Position numbers and translations under genes: made by a program | Assembly (NCBI RefSeq): GCF_014851585.1 | Contig: NZ_JACVAB010000002.1 | Coordinates: 62,001 to 126,000 of the forward strand | Length of the DNA stretch: 64,000 nt | DNA from: Agrobacterium sp. AGB01 | GTDB taxonomy: Bacteria > Pseudomonadota > Alphaproteobacteria > Rhizobiales > Rhizobiaceae | Direction of reading: 5' to 3' | Part shown: positions 7,540 to 14,996 of the stretch, piece after piece | How positions within the stretch are numbered: position 1 is the stretch's first letter | Layout of the letters: each line of letters starts with the position of its first letter | The notes under the pieces: model-generated | What the model saw: the letters and a program-made list of their open reading frames with translations, nothing else | Databases searched by the model: none | What the model was told of the DNA's origin: nothing

Positions 7540-10500
7540 TCAGCCGATTGACATCAGGCTGGCGTTGCCGCCGGCAGCTGTGGTGTTGACGCTGACAGAT
7601 ACTTCTTCAACCAGCCAGTTCAGGCAATAGGCCTGCTCTTCACCGGCCAGTTCAACGCTCGATGCGGCCTGTACGAGAACAAGCGGGCCAGGCAGGGCGG
7701 CAATAAGCCCGTTGGTCTGCTTGATCTTGTCGACATTGCCTTCAACCAGCGCGCCAGCAAATGGTCCTGCGTTCTTCCAGTCTGCAGACCATGTGATGCG
7801 ATTTGCGATCGCCTGCGGCACGCCGGAAAGCGATGGCTGCAGGTTTGCTGCCGTATCGATGACCACGTTGTTGCCTGTCGCCAATGCTGCCGACAGCTGT
7901 TGGTAGAGACCGCTTTCAGTTTCCGGAACCAACAGGATGCGACCGCGCGGATGCAAAGCATAGACGTTGCGTTCGCCAACCGGACCTTCCAGTTCGGTTT
8001 CAAAACCGACGGCGGACAGGTCTGCGGTGTTGCGGGCATTGGCGGAGGCCGATGTCTTGCCCTTGCTATCCAACCACTTTGCAAATTCGGCAATTGCCGG
8101 ATCGGCTTTGCCGTTGTGCTTTTCTGCAAAGACCGGTGCCTTGGTCGACAGACGGCCAAGGTAGAGTGGTCCACCTGCCTTAGGACCGGTGCCAGACAGA
8201 CCGCGACCACCGAATGGCTGCACACCGACGACCGCGCCGATGATGTTACGGTTCACGTAGAGGTTACCCGCCTTCACGCGAGACAGGACATGGGCGATGG
8301 TTTCATCAAGGCGGGTATGAAGGCCGAATGTCAGGCCGTAACCGGTTGCGTTGATGTCATCGATCAGCTTGTCGAGGTTGTCGCGCTTGAAGCGGATGAC
8401 GTGGAGAACGGGGCCAAACACTTCGCGCTTGAGGTCGGACAGGTTTTTCAGTTCGATGATGGTTGGTGGTACGAATGTACCCTTGCCAGTTTCGCCAGCC
8501 AGTTCGATCTGTTCGATGCGGTTGCCAATCGAACGCATGCCCTCAATGTGGCTTTCGATGATGCCCTTGGCTTCAGCAGTGATAACCGGGCCAACATCCA
8601 CCGACAGGCGGTCAGTAAGGCCAATGCTGAGTTCGTGCAACGCACCCTTCAGCATGGTCAGCGTGCGGTCTGCCACATCTTCCTGTAAGCACAGGACGCG
8701 CAGCGCCGAGCAACGCTGGCCCGCGCTGTCGAAGGCAGAAGCAATCACGTCGAAGACAACCTGTTCTGCAAGGGCAGAGGAGTCGACGATCATCGCATTC
8801 TGACCACCGGTTTCCGCAATCAACGGAATTGGGCGGTTGCCTGCCGATACGCGCGTTGCAAGCTGGCTCTGGATAAGGCGGGCAACTTCGGTGGAGCCGG
8901 TGAACATGACACCGGCTGTCTGCGGCGCACCAACTAGAGCAGCACCAGTTTTGCCGTCGCCAGGCATCAGTTGGACGGCATCGGCCGGAACGCCTGCTTC
9001 ATGCAAAAGACGGATGCCTTCTGCAGCGATCAGCGGGGTTTCTTCCGCTGGCTTTGCGAGAACCGGATTGCCGGCGACCAATGCCGCAGTCACCTGACCG
9101 ATGAAAATCGCCAGCGGGAAGTTCCATGGGCTGATGCAGACGATTGGACCGAGCGCCTTCTGTTCGCCTGTAAAGTTGTTGCGGGCTTCTTCCGCGTAAT
9201 AACGCAGGAAGTCGATGGCCTCGCGCACTTCTGCAATGGCGTTGGGCAGGGACTTGCCCGCTTCGCGCACAATCAGGCCAAGCAATATTGGCATTTTTGC
9301 TTGCATCAGATCAGCAGCGCGCTCGATGATTGCTGCACGTTCTGCGACCGGCAGATTGGGCCAATTGGAAGCAGTAGCAGCCTCGAATGCCTGCTTGACA
9401 TCAGTTTCCGACGGTTCGGTCACATAGCCGACGATATCGGTGTGGTCGCCAGGGTTCAAAACCGGACGGCTTGCACCCGTCGATGCCGGGAAAGCCGCCG
9501 TCCACTGCATGGCGGCACTTTCCGTAAGGGCGGCACTCAATGCCGACAGAGAGTTTTCGTTAGCAAGGTCAATGCCGTCGGAGTTGCGGCGCTCTGTGCC
9601 GTACAGGCCGGCTGGGCTCGAAATCCTATCATGCTGAGCACCCGGAACCGGCATTGCCTTCACAATGGCAACCGGGTCGGTCAGCAGGTCATCCACCGGT
9701 ACAGCGGGATCGGCAATACGGTTGACAAAGGACGAGTTGGCGCCGTTTTCTAGAAGACGGCGAACGAGATAGGCGAGCAGGGTTTCATGCGTTCCGACAG
9801 GTGCGTAGAAACGGCACGGACGATCCAGTTTGTCCTTGCCGACAACTTCACTATAAAGCGGCTCACCCATGCCGTGCAGGCACTGGAATTCATAATCGCC
9901 AATTTTGAAGTCCGGTCCAGCAAGGTGGTAGACGGTCGCCATTGTCTGCGCGTTGTGTGTGGCGAATTGCGGGAAGATCACGTCGCGTGCGGCGAGCAGC
10001 TTGCGCGAGCAAGCAATGTAGGACACGTCGGTGTGGATCTTGCGGGTGTAAACGGGGAAGTCTTCCAGACCATCCAGTTGCGCACGCTTGATTTCCGCAT
10101 CCCAATAAGCGCCCTTGACGAGCCGCACCATGATACGGCGGTTCGAGCGACGGGCAAGATCGATGATGTAATCGAGGACAAACGGGCAGCGGCGACCATA
10201 GGCCTGCACAACGAAGCCCAGGCCTTCCCAGTTGCCGAGATCAGGATCAAGCGCCAGTGATTCCAGCAGGTCAAGCGAAAGCTCCAGGCGGTCTGCTTCT
10301 TCGGCGTCGATATTGAGGCCGATGTCGTAGTTTTTCGCCATCACCATCAGCGCTTTGACGCGTGGCAGCAGTTCCGCCATGACGCGGTCTGCCTGCGAGC
10401 GCGAATAACGTGGATGTAGTGCGGAGAGCTTGATGGAAATGCCGGGCCCACCATAAACGCCACGGCCAGCAGATGCCTTGCCGATGGCATGGATGGCTGC

Positions 10501-11229
10501 CTCATAATCCTTGTAATAGCGCTCTGCGTCCTTGCCGGTTGTGGCTGCTTCACCCAGCATGTCGTAGGAATACTGGAAGCCCTTTGCTTCATAGGGCTTG
10601 GAACGCTGGATGGCTTCGCCAATCGTCTGGCCGGTCACGAACTGCTCGCCCATCATACGCATTGCCATATCGACGCCACGACGAATGACTGGTTCGCCCG
10701 CGCGGGCGATCAGACGGGTGAGGGCGGAGGAAAGACCAGTATCGTTGACGGTCGATGTCAATTTGCCGGTGATCACCAGACCCCATGTGGCGGCATTGAC
10801 GAACAGCGAGCGACCGCCACCGATGTGCGACTTCCAGTCACCATTGGCAATCTTGTCACGGATCAGTGCGTCACGGGTTGCGGTGTCGGGAATGCGCAGC
10901 AACGCTTCTGCCAGACACATCAGCGCCACGCCTTCCTGGCTGGATAGCGAGTACTCCTGCACCAGACCTTCCACGCCGTTGCCTTTTGCCTTCGAGCGCA
11001 GGGCTTCAATCAGCTTGCGGGCGATGGAGCGGATTTCCTGTGCTGACTGTTCGGTAACAGTGGCGCGTTCCAGAAGAGGAGCAATGCAGTCCTGTTCGGA
11101 GCGGCGATAAGCCTGGGTAATGGCCTGACGGTAAGCATTCTGTTCGCGTACCGGTGGTGCAAACCGCTCGAAGACGCCTTGAGCAGTCGTATTTCCATTC
11201 ACACCCATGCTGCCTGTGACATCCGCCAT
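7540..11229 (-). CDS. putA: bifunctional proline dehydrogenase / glutamate-semialdehyde dehydrogenase PutA
   Basis: A 1229-residue enzyme that oxidises proline to glutamate in two steps with FAD and then NAD. The proline dehydrogenase part lies in the N-terminal half (segments YDMLGEAATTG and MVRLVKGAYWDAEIK). The aldehyde dehydrogenase part follows, with Rossmann and active-site segments (GPIVCISPWNFPL, FTGSTEVARL) and the catalytic cysteine C840 in AGQRCSALR. A C-terminal ALDH-like extension follows. The ribbon-helix-helix DNA-binding domain at the N-terminus of enteric PutA is missing, so this PutA cannot repress its own gene that way. The start is the ATG after AAGGACGAACC; an open frame of 37 more codons upstream was not used. 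Regulation is probably by the divergent PutR. Confidence 0.95.
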   Translation of the reverse strand: MADVTGSMGVNGNTTAQGVFERFAPPVREQNAYRQAITQAYRRSEQDCIAPLLERATVTEQSAQEIRSIARKLIEALRSKAKGNGVEGLVQEYSLSSQEGVALMCLAEALLRIPDTATRDALIRDKIANGDWKSHIGGGRSLFVNAATWGLVITGKLTSTVNDTGLSSALTRLIARAGEPVIRRGVDMAMRMMGEQFVTGQTIGEAIQRSKPYEAKGFQYSYDMLGEAATTGKDAERYYKDYEAAIHAIGKASAGRGVYGGPGISIKLSALHPRYSRSQADRVMAELLPRVKALMVMAKNYDIGLNIDAEEADRLELSLDLLESLALDPDLGNWEGLGFVVQAYGRRCPFVLDYIIDLARRSNRRIMVRLVKGAYWDAEIKRAQLDGLEDFPVYTRKIHTDVSYIACSRKLLAARDVIFPQFATHNAQTMATVYHLAGPDFKIGDYEFQCLHGMGEPLYSEVVGKDKLDRPCRFYAPVGTHETLLAYLVRRLLENGANSSFVNRIADPAVPVDDLLTDPVAIVKAMPVPGAQHDRISSPAGLYGTERRNSDGIDLANENSLSALSAALTESAAMQWTAAFPASTGASRPVLNPGDHTDIVGYVTEPSETDVKQAFEAATASNWPNLPVAERAAIIERAADLMQAKMPILLGLIVREAGKSLPNAIAEVREAIDFLRYYAEEARNNFTGEQKALGPIVCISPWNFPLAIFIGQVTAALVAGNPVLAKPAEETPLIAAEGIRLLHEAGVPADAVQLMPGDGKTGAALVGAPQTAGVMFTGSTEVARLIQSQLATRVSAGNRPIPLIAETGGQNAMIVDSSALAEQVVFDVIASAFDSAGQRCSALRVLCLQEDVADRTLTMLKGALHELSIGLTDRLSVDVGPVITAEAKGIIESHIEGMRSIGNRIEQIELAGETGKGTFVPPTIIELKNLSDLKREVFGPVLHVIRFKRDNLDKLIDDINATGYGLTFGLHTRLDETIAHVLSRVKAGNLYVNRNIIGAVVGVQPFGGRGLSGTGPKAGGPLYLGRLSTKAPVFAEKHNGKADPAIAEFAKWLDSKGKTSASANARNTADLSAVGFETELEGPVGERNVYALHPRGRILLVPETESGLYQQLSAALATGNNVVIDTAANLQPSLSGVPQAIANRITWSADWKNAGPFAGALVEGNVDKIKQTNGLIAALPGPLVLVQAASSVELAGEEQAYCLNWLVEEVSVSVNTTAAGGNASLMSIG

Positions 11230-11350
11230 CGGTTCGTCCTTCCAATTCTCAATGCATGAAATCGTTTTTGCAAAGGTGTTCAGAAATATTTTGCGCACCT
11301 TTTCTCTGCAGAGAACATAACATTTCGCAGAAAATTGCATTGTCCTTATT

Positions 11351-11370
11351 TTTGCAATAAAATAGGCAAA
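11351..11370. promoter_or_regulatory. candidate PutR operator
   Basis: A dyad TTTGC, ten bases, GCAAA lies in the A/T-rich region between putA and putR, 36 bases before the putR start. Lrp/AsnC regulators bind such A/T-rich dyads. The assignment to PutR is inferred from position. Confidence 0.45.
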
Positions 11371-11405
11371 ACAGTCTTATTAAATCATGATAAAGGTCTA
11401 TATTG

Positions 11406-11876
11406 ATGGTTCAAGGCGTAAAATCAGGCGATTTGGATCAGTTCGACATGAAGATCCTTGAAGCACTCAGCGATGATGGCCGCATGTCGGTATTGCAGTT
11501 GTCGAAACAGGTCGGCCTGTCGAAAACGCCGTGTCAGGCCCGACTTAAAAGACTGATCGAAGACGGATATATTCTGGGTTTTCGCGCCACGCTCAATCCG
11601 GCCAAGCTGGGACTTGAACATATTGCCTTTACCGAAGTGAAATTGTCCGACACTCGCGAAAAGGCGCTTGAGGATTTCAACTCGGCTGTGCGAAAAATCA
11701 AGGAAGTCGAAGAATGCCACATGATCGCGGGCTCGTTCGATTATCTTCTCAAAGTCAGAACAACGGATATTCGTAAATATCGCCGGGTGCTGGGTGAAAA
11801 AATCTCCAGCCTTCCATCCGTTTCCAATACATCGACCTACGTCGTGATGCAGTCCGTGAAGGACACGGGTATTTAA
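11406..11876 (+). CDS. putR: Lrp/AsnC-family regulator PutR
   Basis: A 156-residue Lrp/AsnC regulator: an N-terminal helix-turn-helix (LSKQVGLSKTPCQARLKRL) and a C-terminal RAM ligand-binding domain. It is divergent from putA, the arrangement known for proline-responsive PutR activators in rhizobia and agrobacteria. The ATG start was chosen over a TTG directly before it; a weak AAAGG site lies upstream. It most likely activates putA with proline. Confidence 0.88.
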   Translation: MVQGVKSGDLDQFDMKILEALSDDGRMSVLQLSKQVGLSKTPCQARLKRLIEDGYILGFRATLNPAKLGLEHIAFTEVKLSDTREKALEDFNSAVRKIKEVEECHMIAGSFDYLLKVRTTDIRKYRRVLGEKISSLPSVSNTSTYVVMQSVKDTGI

Positions 11877-11908
11877 GGCGCAAGCGCCTGTGGTTTTCGC
11901 GCAAAAGG

Positions 11909-11940
11909 AAAAAGGCTTGAGAGCGTTGAACTCTCAAGCC
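11909..11940 (-). terminator. Rho-independent terminator of nepR-ecfG
   Basis: A perfect 10-bp stem GGCTTGAGAG/CTCTCAAGCC with a 7-base loop. Read on the minus strand it is followed by TTTTTCC, so it ends the nepR-ecfG transcript just after the ecfG stop. It also lies after putR on the other strand. Confidence 0.8.
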
Positions 11941-11946
11941 TTGATA

Positions 11947-12513
11947 TCAGCGAATGATAGCGCTGGTGGTGACCGCAGTCATCTGGGCATCCGGCCCAAA
12001 CTCCCGCTCATCCTCAATGCCGAGCAGTTCCTGCAGGCGCAGACGCGCGCGGCTTACACGGCTTTTGATAGTGCCAACAGGGCAGCCGCAAATTTCGGCC
12101 GCTTCTTCATAGGCAAAGCCTGATGCACCAACCAGCAGAATGGCTTCACGCTGGTCATCTGGCAATTGGGCGAGTGCCTGCTTGAAATCCTGAAGGTCTA
12201 CTGAACCGTTCTGTTCTGGTGGCACCGAAAGCTTCGACGTGAAAGCACCGTCGGTGTCCTGGACTTCGCGGCCTGATTTTCTGATCTGGCTGTAAAATTC
12301 ATTGCGCAAAATGGTGACAAGCCAAGCCCGCATATTGGTGCCAGGTTGATAGCTGTCCTGTTTTGCCCACGCTTTCATGATGGTGTCCTGAACTAGATCA
12401 TCTGCGCGATCGCGCGATCTAATCAGGGAAATGGCGAAGGCACGCAAGTTTGGCAGCGCAGCAAGCATTTCCCGCTTGAAGTCGCGCTCATTCTGATCCG
12501 AGGAACCGGTCAT
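11947..12513 (-). CDS. ecfG: ECF sigma factor EcfG (general stress response)
   Basis: A 188-residue ECF sigma factor of the EcfG (ECF15) group. Region 2 is near residues 20-85 (SRDRADDLVQDTIMKAW and NMRAWLVTILRNEFYSQIRK) and region 4 near 120-170 (LPDDQREAILLVGASGFAYE, then GTIKSRVSRARLRL). It directs RNA polymerase to GGAAC...GTT promoters of stress genes and is held inactive by NepR until phosphorylated PhyR removes NepR. Its ATG overlaps the nepR stop by four bases, the usual arrangement. Confidence 0.95.
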   Translation of the reverse strand: MTGSSDQNERDFKREMLAALPNLRAFAISLIRSRDRADDLVQDTIMKAWAKQDSYQPGTNMRAWLVTILRNEFYSQIRKSGREVQDTDGAFTSKLSVPPEQNGSVDLQDFKQALAQLPDDQREAILLVGASGFAYEEAAEICGCPVGTIKSRVSRARLRLQELLGIEDEREFGPDAQMTAVTTSAIIR

Positions 12514-12713
12514 CGCGCCTCCGATGTACCGGCGTTACGCTCGGCTTCATCCAGCTTTTCCAGCAGATCGAGAAATTTGTCCGGAATACCTTCGTCTTGA
12601 ACAGTGTCGTAGAGTTCTCTTAACTTGCGGGAAATAACAGTACGTCCGGAGGCTGGAACAACTGGTCCATCCGCCTTTCCTGCAATATCGTCATCTGTCT
12701 GAAAATCACTCAT
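12510..12713 (-). CDS. nepR: anti-sigma factor NepR
   Basis: A 67-residue protein with the NepR core ISRKLRELYDTVQDEGIPDK followed by FLDLLEKLDEAE. NepR sequesters EcfG and, during stress, is bound by the sigma-like domain of phosphorylated PhyR (partner switching). It is the first gene of the nepR-ecfG operon, is divergent from phyR, and has a near-consensus EcfG promoter upstream, giving positive feedback. Confidence 0.95.
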   Translation of the reverse strand: MSDFQTDDDIAGKADGPVVPASGRTVISRKLRELYDTVQDEGIPDKFLDLLEKLDEAERNAGTSEAR

Positions 12714-12746
12714 AACTTAAAGTAGTCCTTTCATCGCCGTACGGAA

Positions 12747-12771
12747 AATGCGGCAAGCAAAAAAGAGTTCC
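12747..12771 (-). promoter_or_regulatory. EcfG-type promoter of nepR-ecfG
   Basis: On the minus strand GGAAC is followed after 16 bases by CATT (EcfG consensus GGAAC, 16-17 bases, CGTT), 34 bases before the nepR start. The -10 has one mismatch. Its -35 is only 8 bases from that of the divergent phyR promoter. Confidence 0.65.
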
Positions 12772-12779
12772 GGCAGTGT

Positions 12780-12804
12780 GGAACTTTTTTTTAAGTGTTG
12801 TGTT
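12780..12804 (+). promoter_or_regulatory. EcfG-type promoter of phyR
   Basis: GGAAC is followed after 16 bases by TGTT, matching the EcfG promoter consensus, 47 bases before the phyR ATG. Together with the divergent site it gives the autoregulated core known from other alphaproteobacteria. Confidence 0.8.
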
Positions 12805-12851
12805 TACACACGGATTTGCACGGCAAATCGCATGTAAGGGGAGAATTATTA

Positions 12852-13646
12852 ATGTCAGTTTCCACTCGTATAGCGCCTCATCTGCCTTATTTACGCAGGT
12901 TTGCGAGAGCCGTATGCGGTTCCCAGACCACAGGTGATGCCTATGTTGCTGCGAGCCTTGAGGCCTTGATCGCCGATGTCAGTATTTATCCCAAGACCAG
13001 CAGCGACAGAGTTTCAGTCTATCAATTGTTTGTCTCTATTTTTGGTTCCGTTAGCATCAATATAAACCCCGAAGAACCGCTGAGTGGTTGGGAAAAACAG
13101 GCCTCTGCCAACTTGGCAGCACTGCCGCCTCTTCCACGCCTGGCATTTCTCCTAACCACAGTGGAAGAGTTCAGCGCCAGTGAAGCGGCGGAGATAATTC
13201 AGGTTTCGGAAAAGAAGCTTGGCGAACTGATTGACACAGCCGCATCGGAAATCGCCCGCCAGGTGGCAACCGATATCATGATCATCGAAGATGAGCCTTT
13301 GATCGCCATGGATATCGAGCAAATGGTGACAGACCTCGGTCACAACGTTACCGGCATTGCTCGTACCCACAAAGAAGCCATCGAGCTGTTCAAGACCACC
13401 CGTCCAAAGATGGTTCTTGCAGATATCCAGCTGGCCGACGGAAGTTCCGGACTTGAAGCGATGAATGAAATCCTGCAGTCCACATCACTGCCAGTCATCT
13501 TCATCACGGCATTCCCGGAGAGATTGCTGACTGGCGAACGGCCAGAACCGACCTTCCTGGTTACCAAGCCATTCAATCCAGATATGGTGAAGGCATTGAT
13601 CAGTCAGGCGCTCTTCTTTAATGAAAATTCACGTGCTGCTGCATAG
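12852..13646 (+). CDS. phyR: response regulator / anti-anti-sigma factor PhyR
   Basis: A 264-residue PhyR. The N-terminal half (about 1-138) is a sigma-like domain that mimics EcfG and captures NepR. The C-terminal half is a receiver domain (from about 141) with acidic pair E146/D147, phospho-acceptor D191 in VLADIQL, T219 in FITAF and K239 in TKPF. Stress kinases phosphorylate D191, which exposes the sigma-like domain. The start at 12852 follows AAGGGGAG; a longer open frame upstream would run through the promoter. An HWE kinase gene follows 108 bases downstream. Confidence 0.96.
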   Translation: MSVSTRIAPHLPYLRRFARAVCGSQTTGDAYVAASLEALIADVSIYPKTSSDRVSVYQLFVSIFGSVSININPEEPLSGWEKQASANLAALPPLPRLAFLLTTVEEFSASEAAEIIQVSEKKLGELIDTAASEIARQVATDIMIIEDEPLIAMDIEQMVTDLGHNVTGIARTHKEAIELFKTTRPKMVLADIQLADGSSGLEAMNEILQSTSLPVIFITAFPERLLTGERPEPTFLVTKPFNPDMVKALISQALFFNENSRAAA

Positions 13647-13754
13647 GTGATTTGCCCGGTCATGACGGAGGAAGGGCAAGGCTCTTCCCCGGACATGGTA
13701 TTCGTCACAACTTTCGCAAAGCGGTTGTCGTGACATTGTTTAAGGAGATCATGA

Positions 13755-14744
13755 GTGCACCGTCTGGCTTGGTACACGCCTGGGCAGGATGAGCAGGAAT
13801 TACGTGAATCGCTGATACTCGCTCTGCTGGATTCCGGCGAGACTGTCATGCTTCAGGATTGTTCCTCAAACTACATCTTCATTGCCAACCTCCCGGATCT
13901 TTGGCAGGTTCCCGCCGGGTGCGAACCGACTGATGAAAATCTTTTTGGATCGGAGTTGGCCCTTCGGCTTTCAGATTTGAAGCAAGGGCTCAACGTGTCC
14001 GGTGCCAGCGGTATGCTGGAGGTGAATGCGGGCGAAGACCGGATTTTCCAGTTTGCTGCCTACACAACCGTTACGCGCGGTGAGCAGCTTGTGATCAAAA
14101 CGACGATCCGCGAGGTCACTGCAGAACGCAGGCGTGAACAACTATTGCGCTCTTTATTGCGTGAAGTGAGCCACAGGTCGAAGAACCTGATGGCGATCAT
14201 TCAAAGCCTTGCTTCGCAAACGGCACGTTTTACACTGTCGAAAGACGAGTTCCTGCGCAAGTTCAGGGGGCGTCTGCATGCGCTGTCGCAGGCGCAGGAT
14301 CTGATTACCGACTCCGATTGGAGAGGCGCTTCGGTTTTTGACCTATTGCGTCAGCAGTCCAATCTCTATTTGCCGGAATATCCGCATCTGGTTCGCATGC
14401 ATGGCGATAATGTGCTGCTGAACCCGAATGGTGCTGTCTATGTCGGGTTGGCGTTTCATGAGCTGGTGGTTAACACCATCTCTCATGGCGGCAATTTGGC
14501 AAGCCATCTTCCAGTTACCTTGCACTGTACCCGCTCGCAGACGGATGGTGAGGATCGGCTGGAAATTCTATGGGAAGAGCCACTGTCAAACCGGCCTATC
14601 GAACCAAAGTCTGAGGGGCATAAACACAATGCCCATTTTGGCAGTGTTGTGCTTGAAAAGGTCGTCCCGGCGGCTTTGGCTGGCGAGGCGGTATATGAAA
14701 TTCATACCCACCACATCCGCTATCGCCTGACGTTCCCTATTTAA
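13755..14744 (+). CDS. HWE/HisKA_2 family histidine kinase, soluble, next to phyR
   Basis: A 329-residue cytoplasmic sensor kinase with a PAS-like N-terminal region (about 20-125) and an HWE-type kinase core: phosphorylated histidine H140 in REVSHRSKNLMAIIQ, N-box FHELVVNT, and a G-box HFGSVVLEKV near the end. PhyR-activating kinases belong to this class, so it is a good candidate input to the stress response. No membrane segment is seen, so the signal is likely cytoplasmic. The start is GTG at 13755, seven bases after AAGGAG. An out-of-frame ATG at 13751 overlaps it and would encode only 13 codons. A 28-base inverted repeat (ACCCTCCC...GGGAGGGT, 14771-14798) follows the stop. Confidence 0.88.
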   Translation: MHRLAWYTPGQDEQELRESLILALLDSGETVMLQDCSSNYIFIANLPDLWQVPAGCEPTDENLFGSELALRLSDLKQGLNVSGASGMLEVNAGEDRIFQFAAYTTVTRGEQLVIKTTIREVTAERRREQLLRSLLREVSHRSKNLMAIIQSLASQTARFTLSKDEFLRKFRGRLHALSQAQDLITDSDWRGASVFDLLRQQSNLYLPEYPHLVRMHGDNVLLNPNGAVYVGLAFHELVVNTISHGGNLASHLPVTLHCTRSQTDGEDRLEILWEEPLSNRPIEPKSEGHKHNAHFGSVVLEKVVPAALAGEAVYEIHTHHIRYRLTFPI

Positions 14745-14841
14745 CATTGGTATCTTCTGTCAGTTTTGCGACCCTCCCCAATTTTGTTGCGGGAGGGTTA
14801 TTCATGTGGGCAAGTGATCGATACTTAGGAAATCAGCCATA

Positions 14842-14879
14842 AAAAAAGCCCGGTTCGGGGGCTGAACCGGGCTTTTTTA
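14842..14879. terminator. strong bidirectional Rho-independent terminator
   Basis: A perfect stem GCCCGGTTC/GAACCGGGC with a 7-base loop, flanked by seven A on the left and six T on the right. On + it can end the phyR-linked kinase transcript; on minus it ends the candidate small RNA described here. Confidence 0.9.
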
Positions 14880-14950
14880 TACAGGTCTTAGGGCGGGACC
14901 TGCATAAGCCAAGGGAATGACGGGGGACGGGGTAACATTCCTGGCTTGCA
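14842..14950 (-). ncRNA. candidate GsrN-like stress small RNA
   Basis: Read on the minus strand, an EcfG-type promoter (14980-14956) would start a transcript near 14948 that ends at the strong terminator 14879-14842, about 105 nt. It folds into three hairpins. The first (14947-14906) has the paired arms AAGCCAGGAATG and CATTCC-CT-TGGCTT and a 16-base loop with CCCC and CCCCC. The second (14902-14882) has CAGGTC/GACCTG. The third is the terminator. No protein frame with a ribosome site fits. Caulobacter GsrN is a SigT-dependent RNA of about this size with a C-rich 5' loop, and its predicted relatives often lie near the phyR/nepR/ecfG locus. The gene is predicted only from sequence and structure. 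Confidence 0.7.
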
Positions 14951-14955
14951 GAAAG

Positions 14956-14980
14956 AATGCGTGAGCATTCATTTCGTTCC
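14956..14980 (-). promoter_or_regulatory. EcfG-type promoter of the candidate small RNA
   Basis: On the minus strand GGAAC, 16 bases, CATT: the same spacing and -10 form as the nepR promoter in this window. It lies between the convergent ends of the two kinase genes and drives no protein gene. Confidence 0.65.
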
Positions 14981-14996
14981 CAAGAAATTTTGATTT

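Noticed and set aside
14803..14841. Possible 12-codon peptide (ATG TGG GCA ...) after the phyR-linked kinase gene
   Set aside because: No ribosome site; it lies between an inverted repeat and the terminator and is most likely chance.
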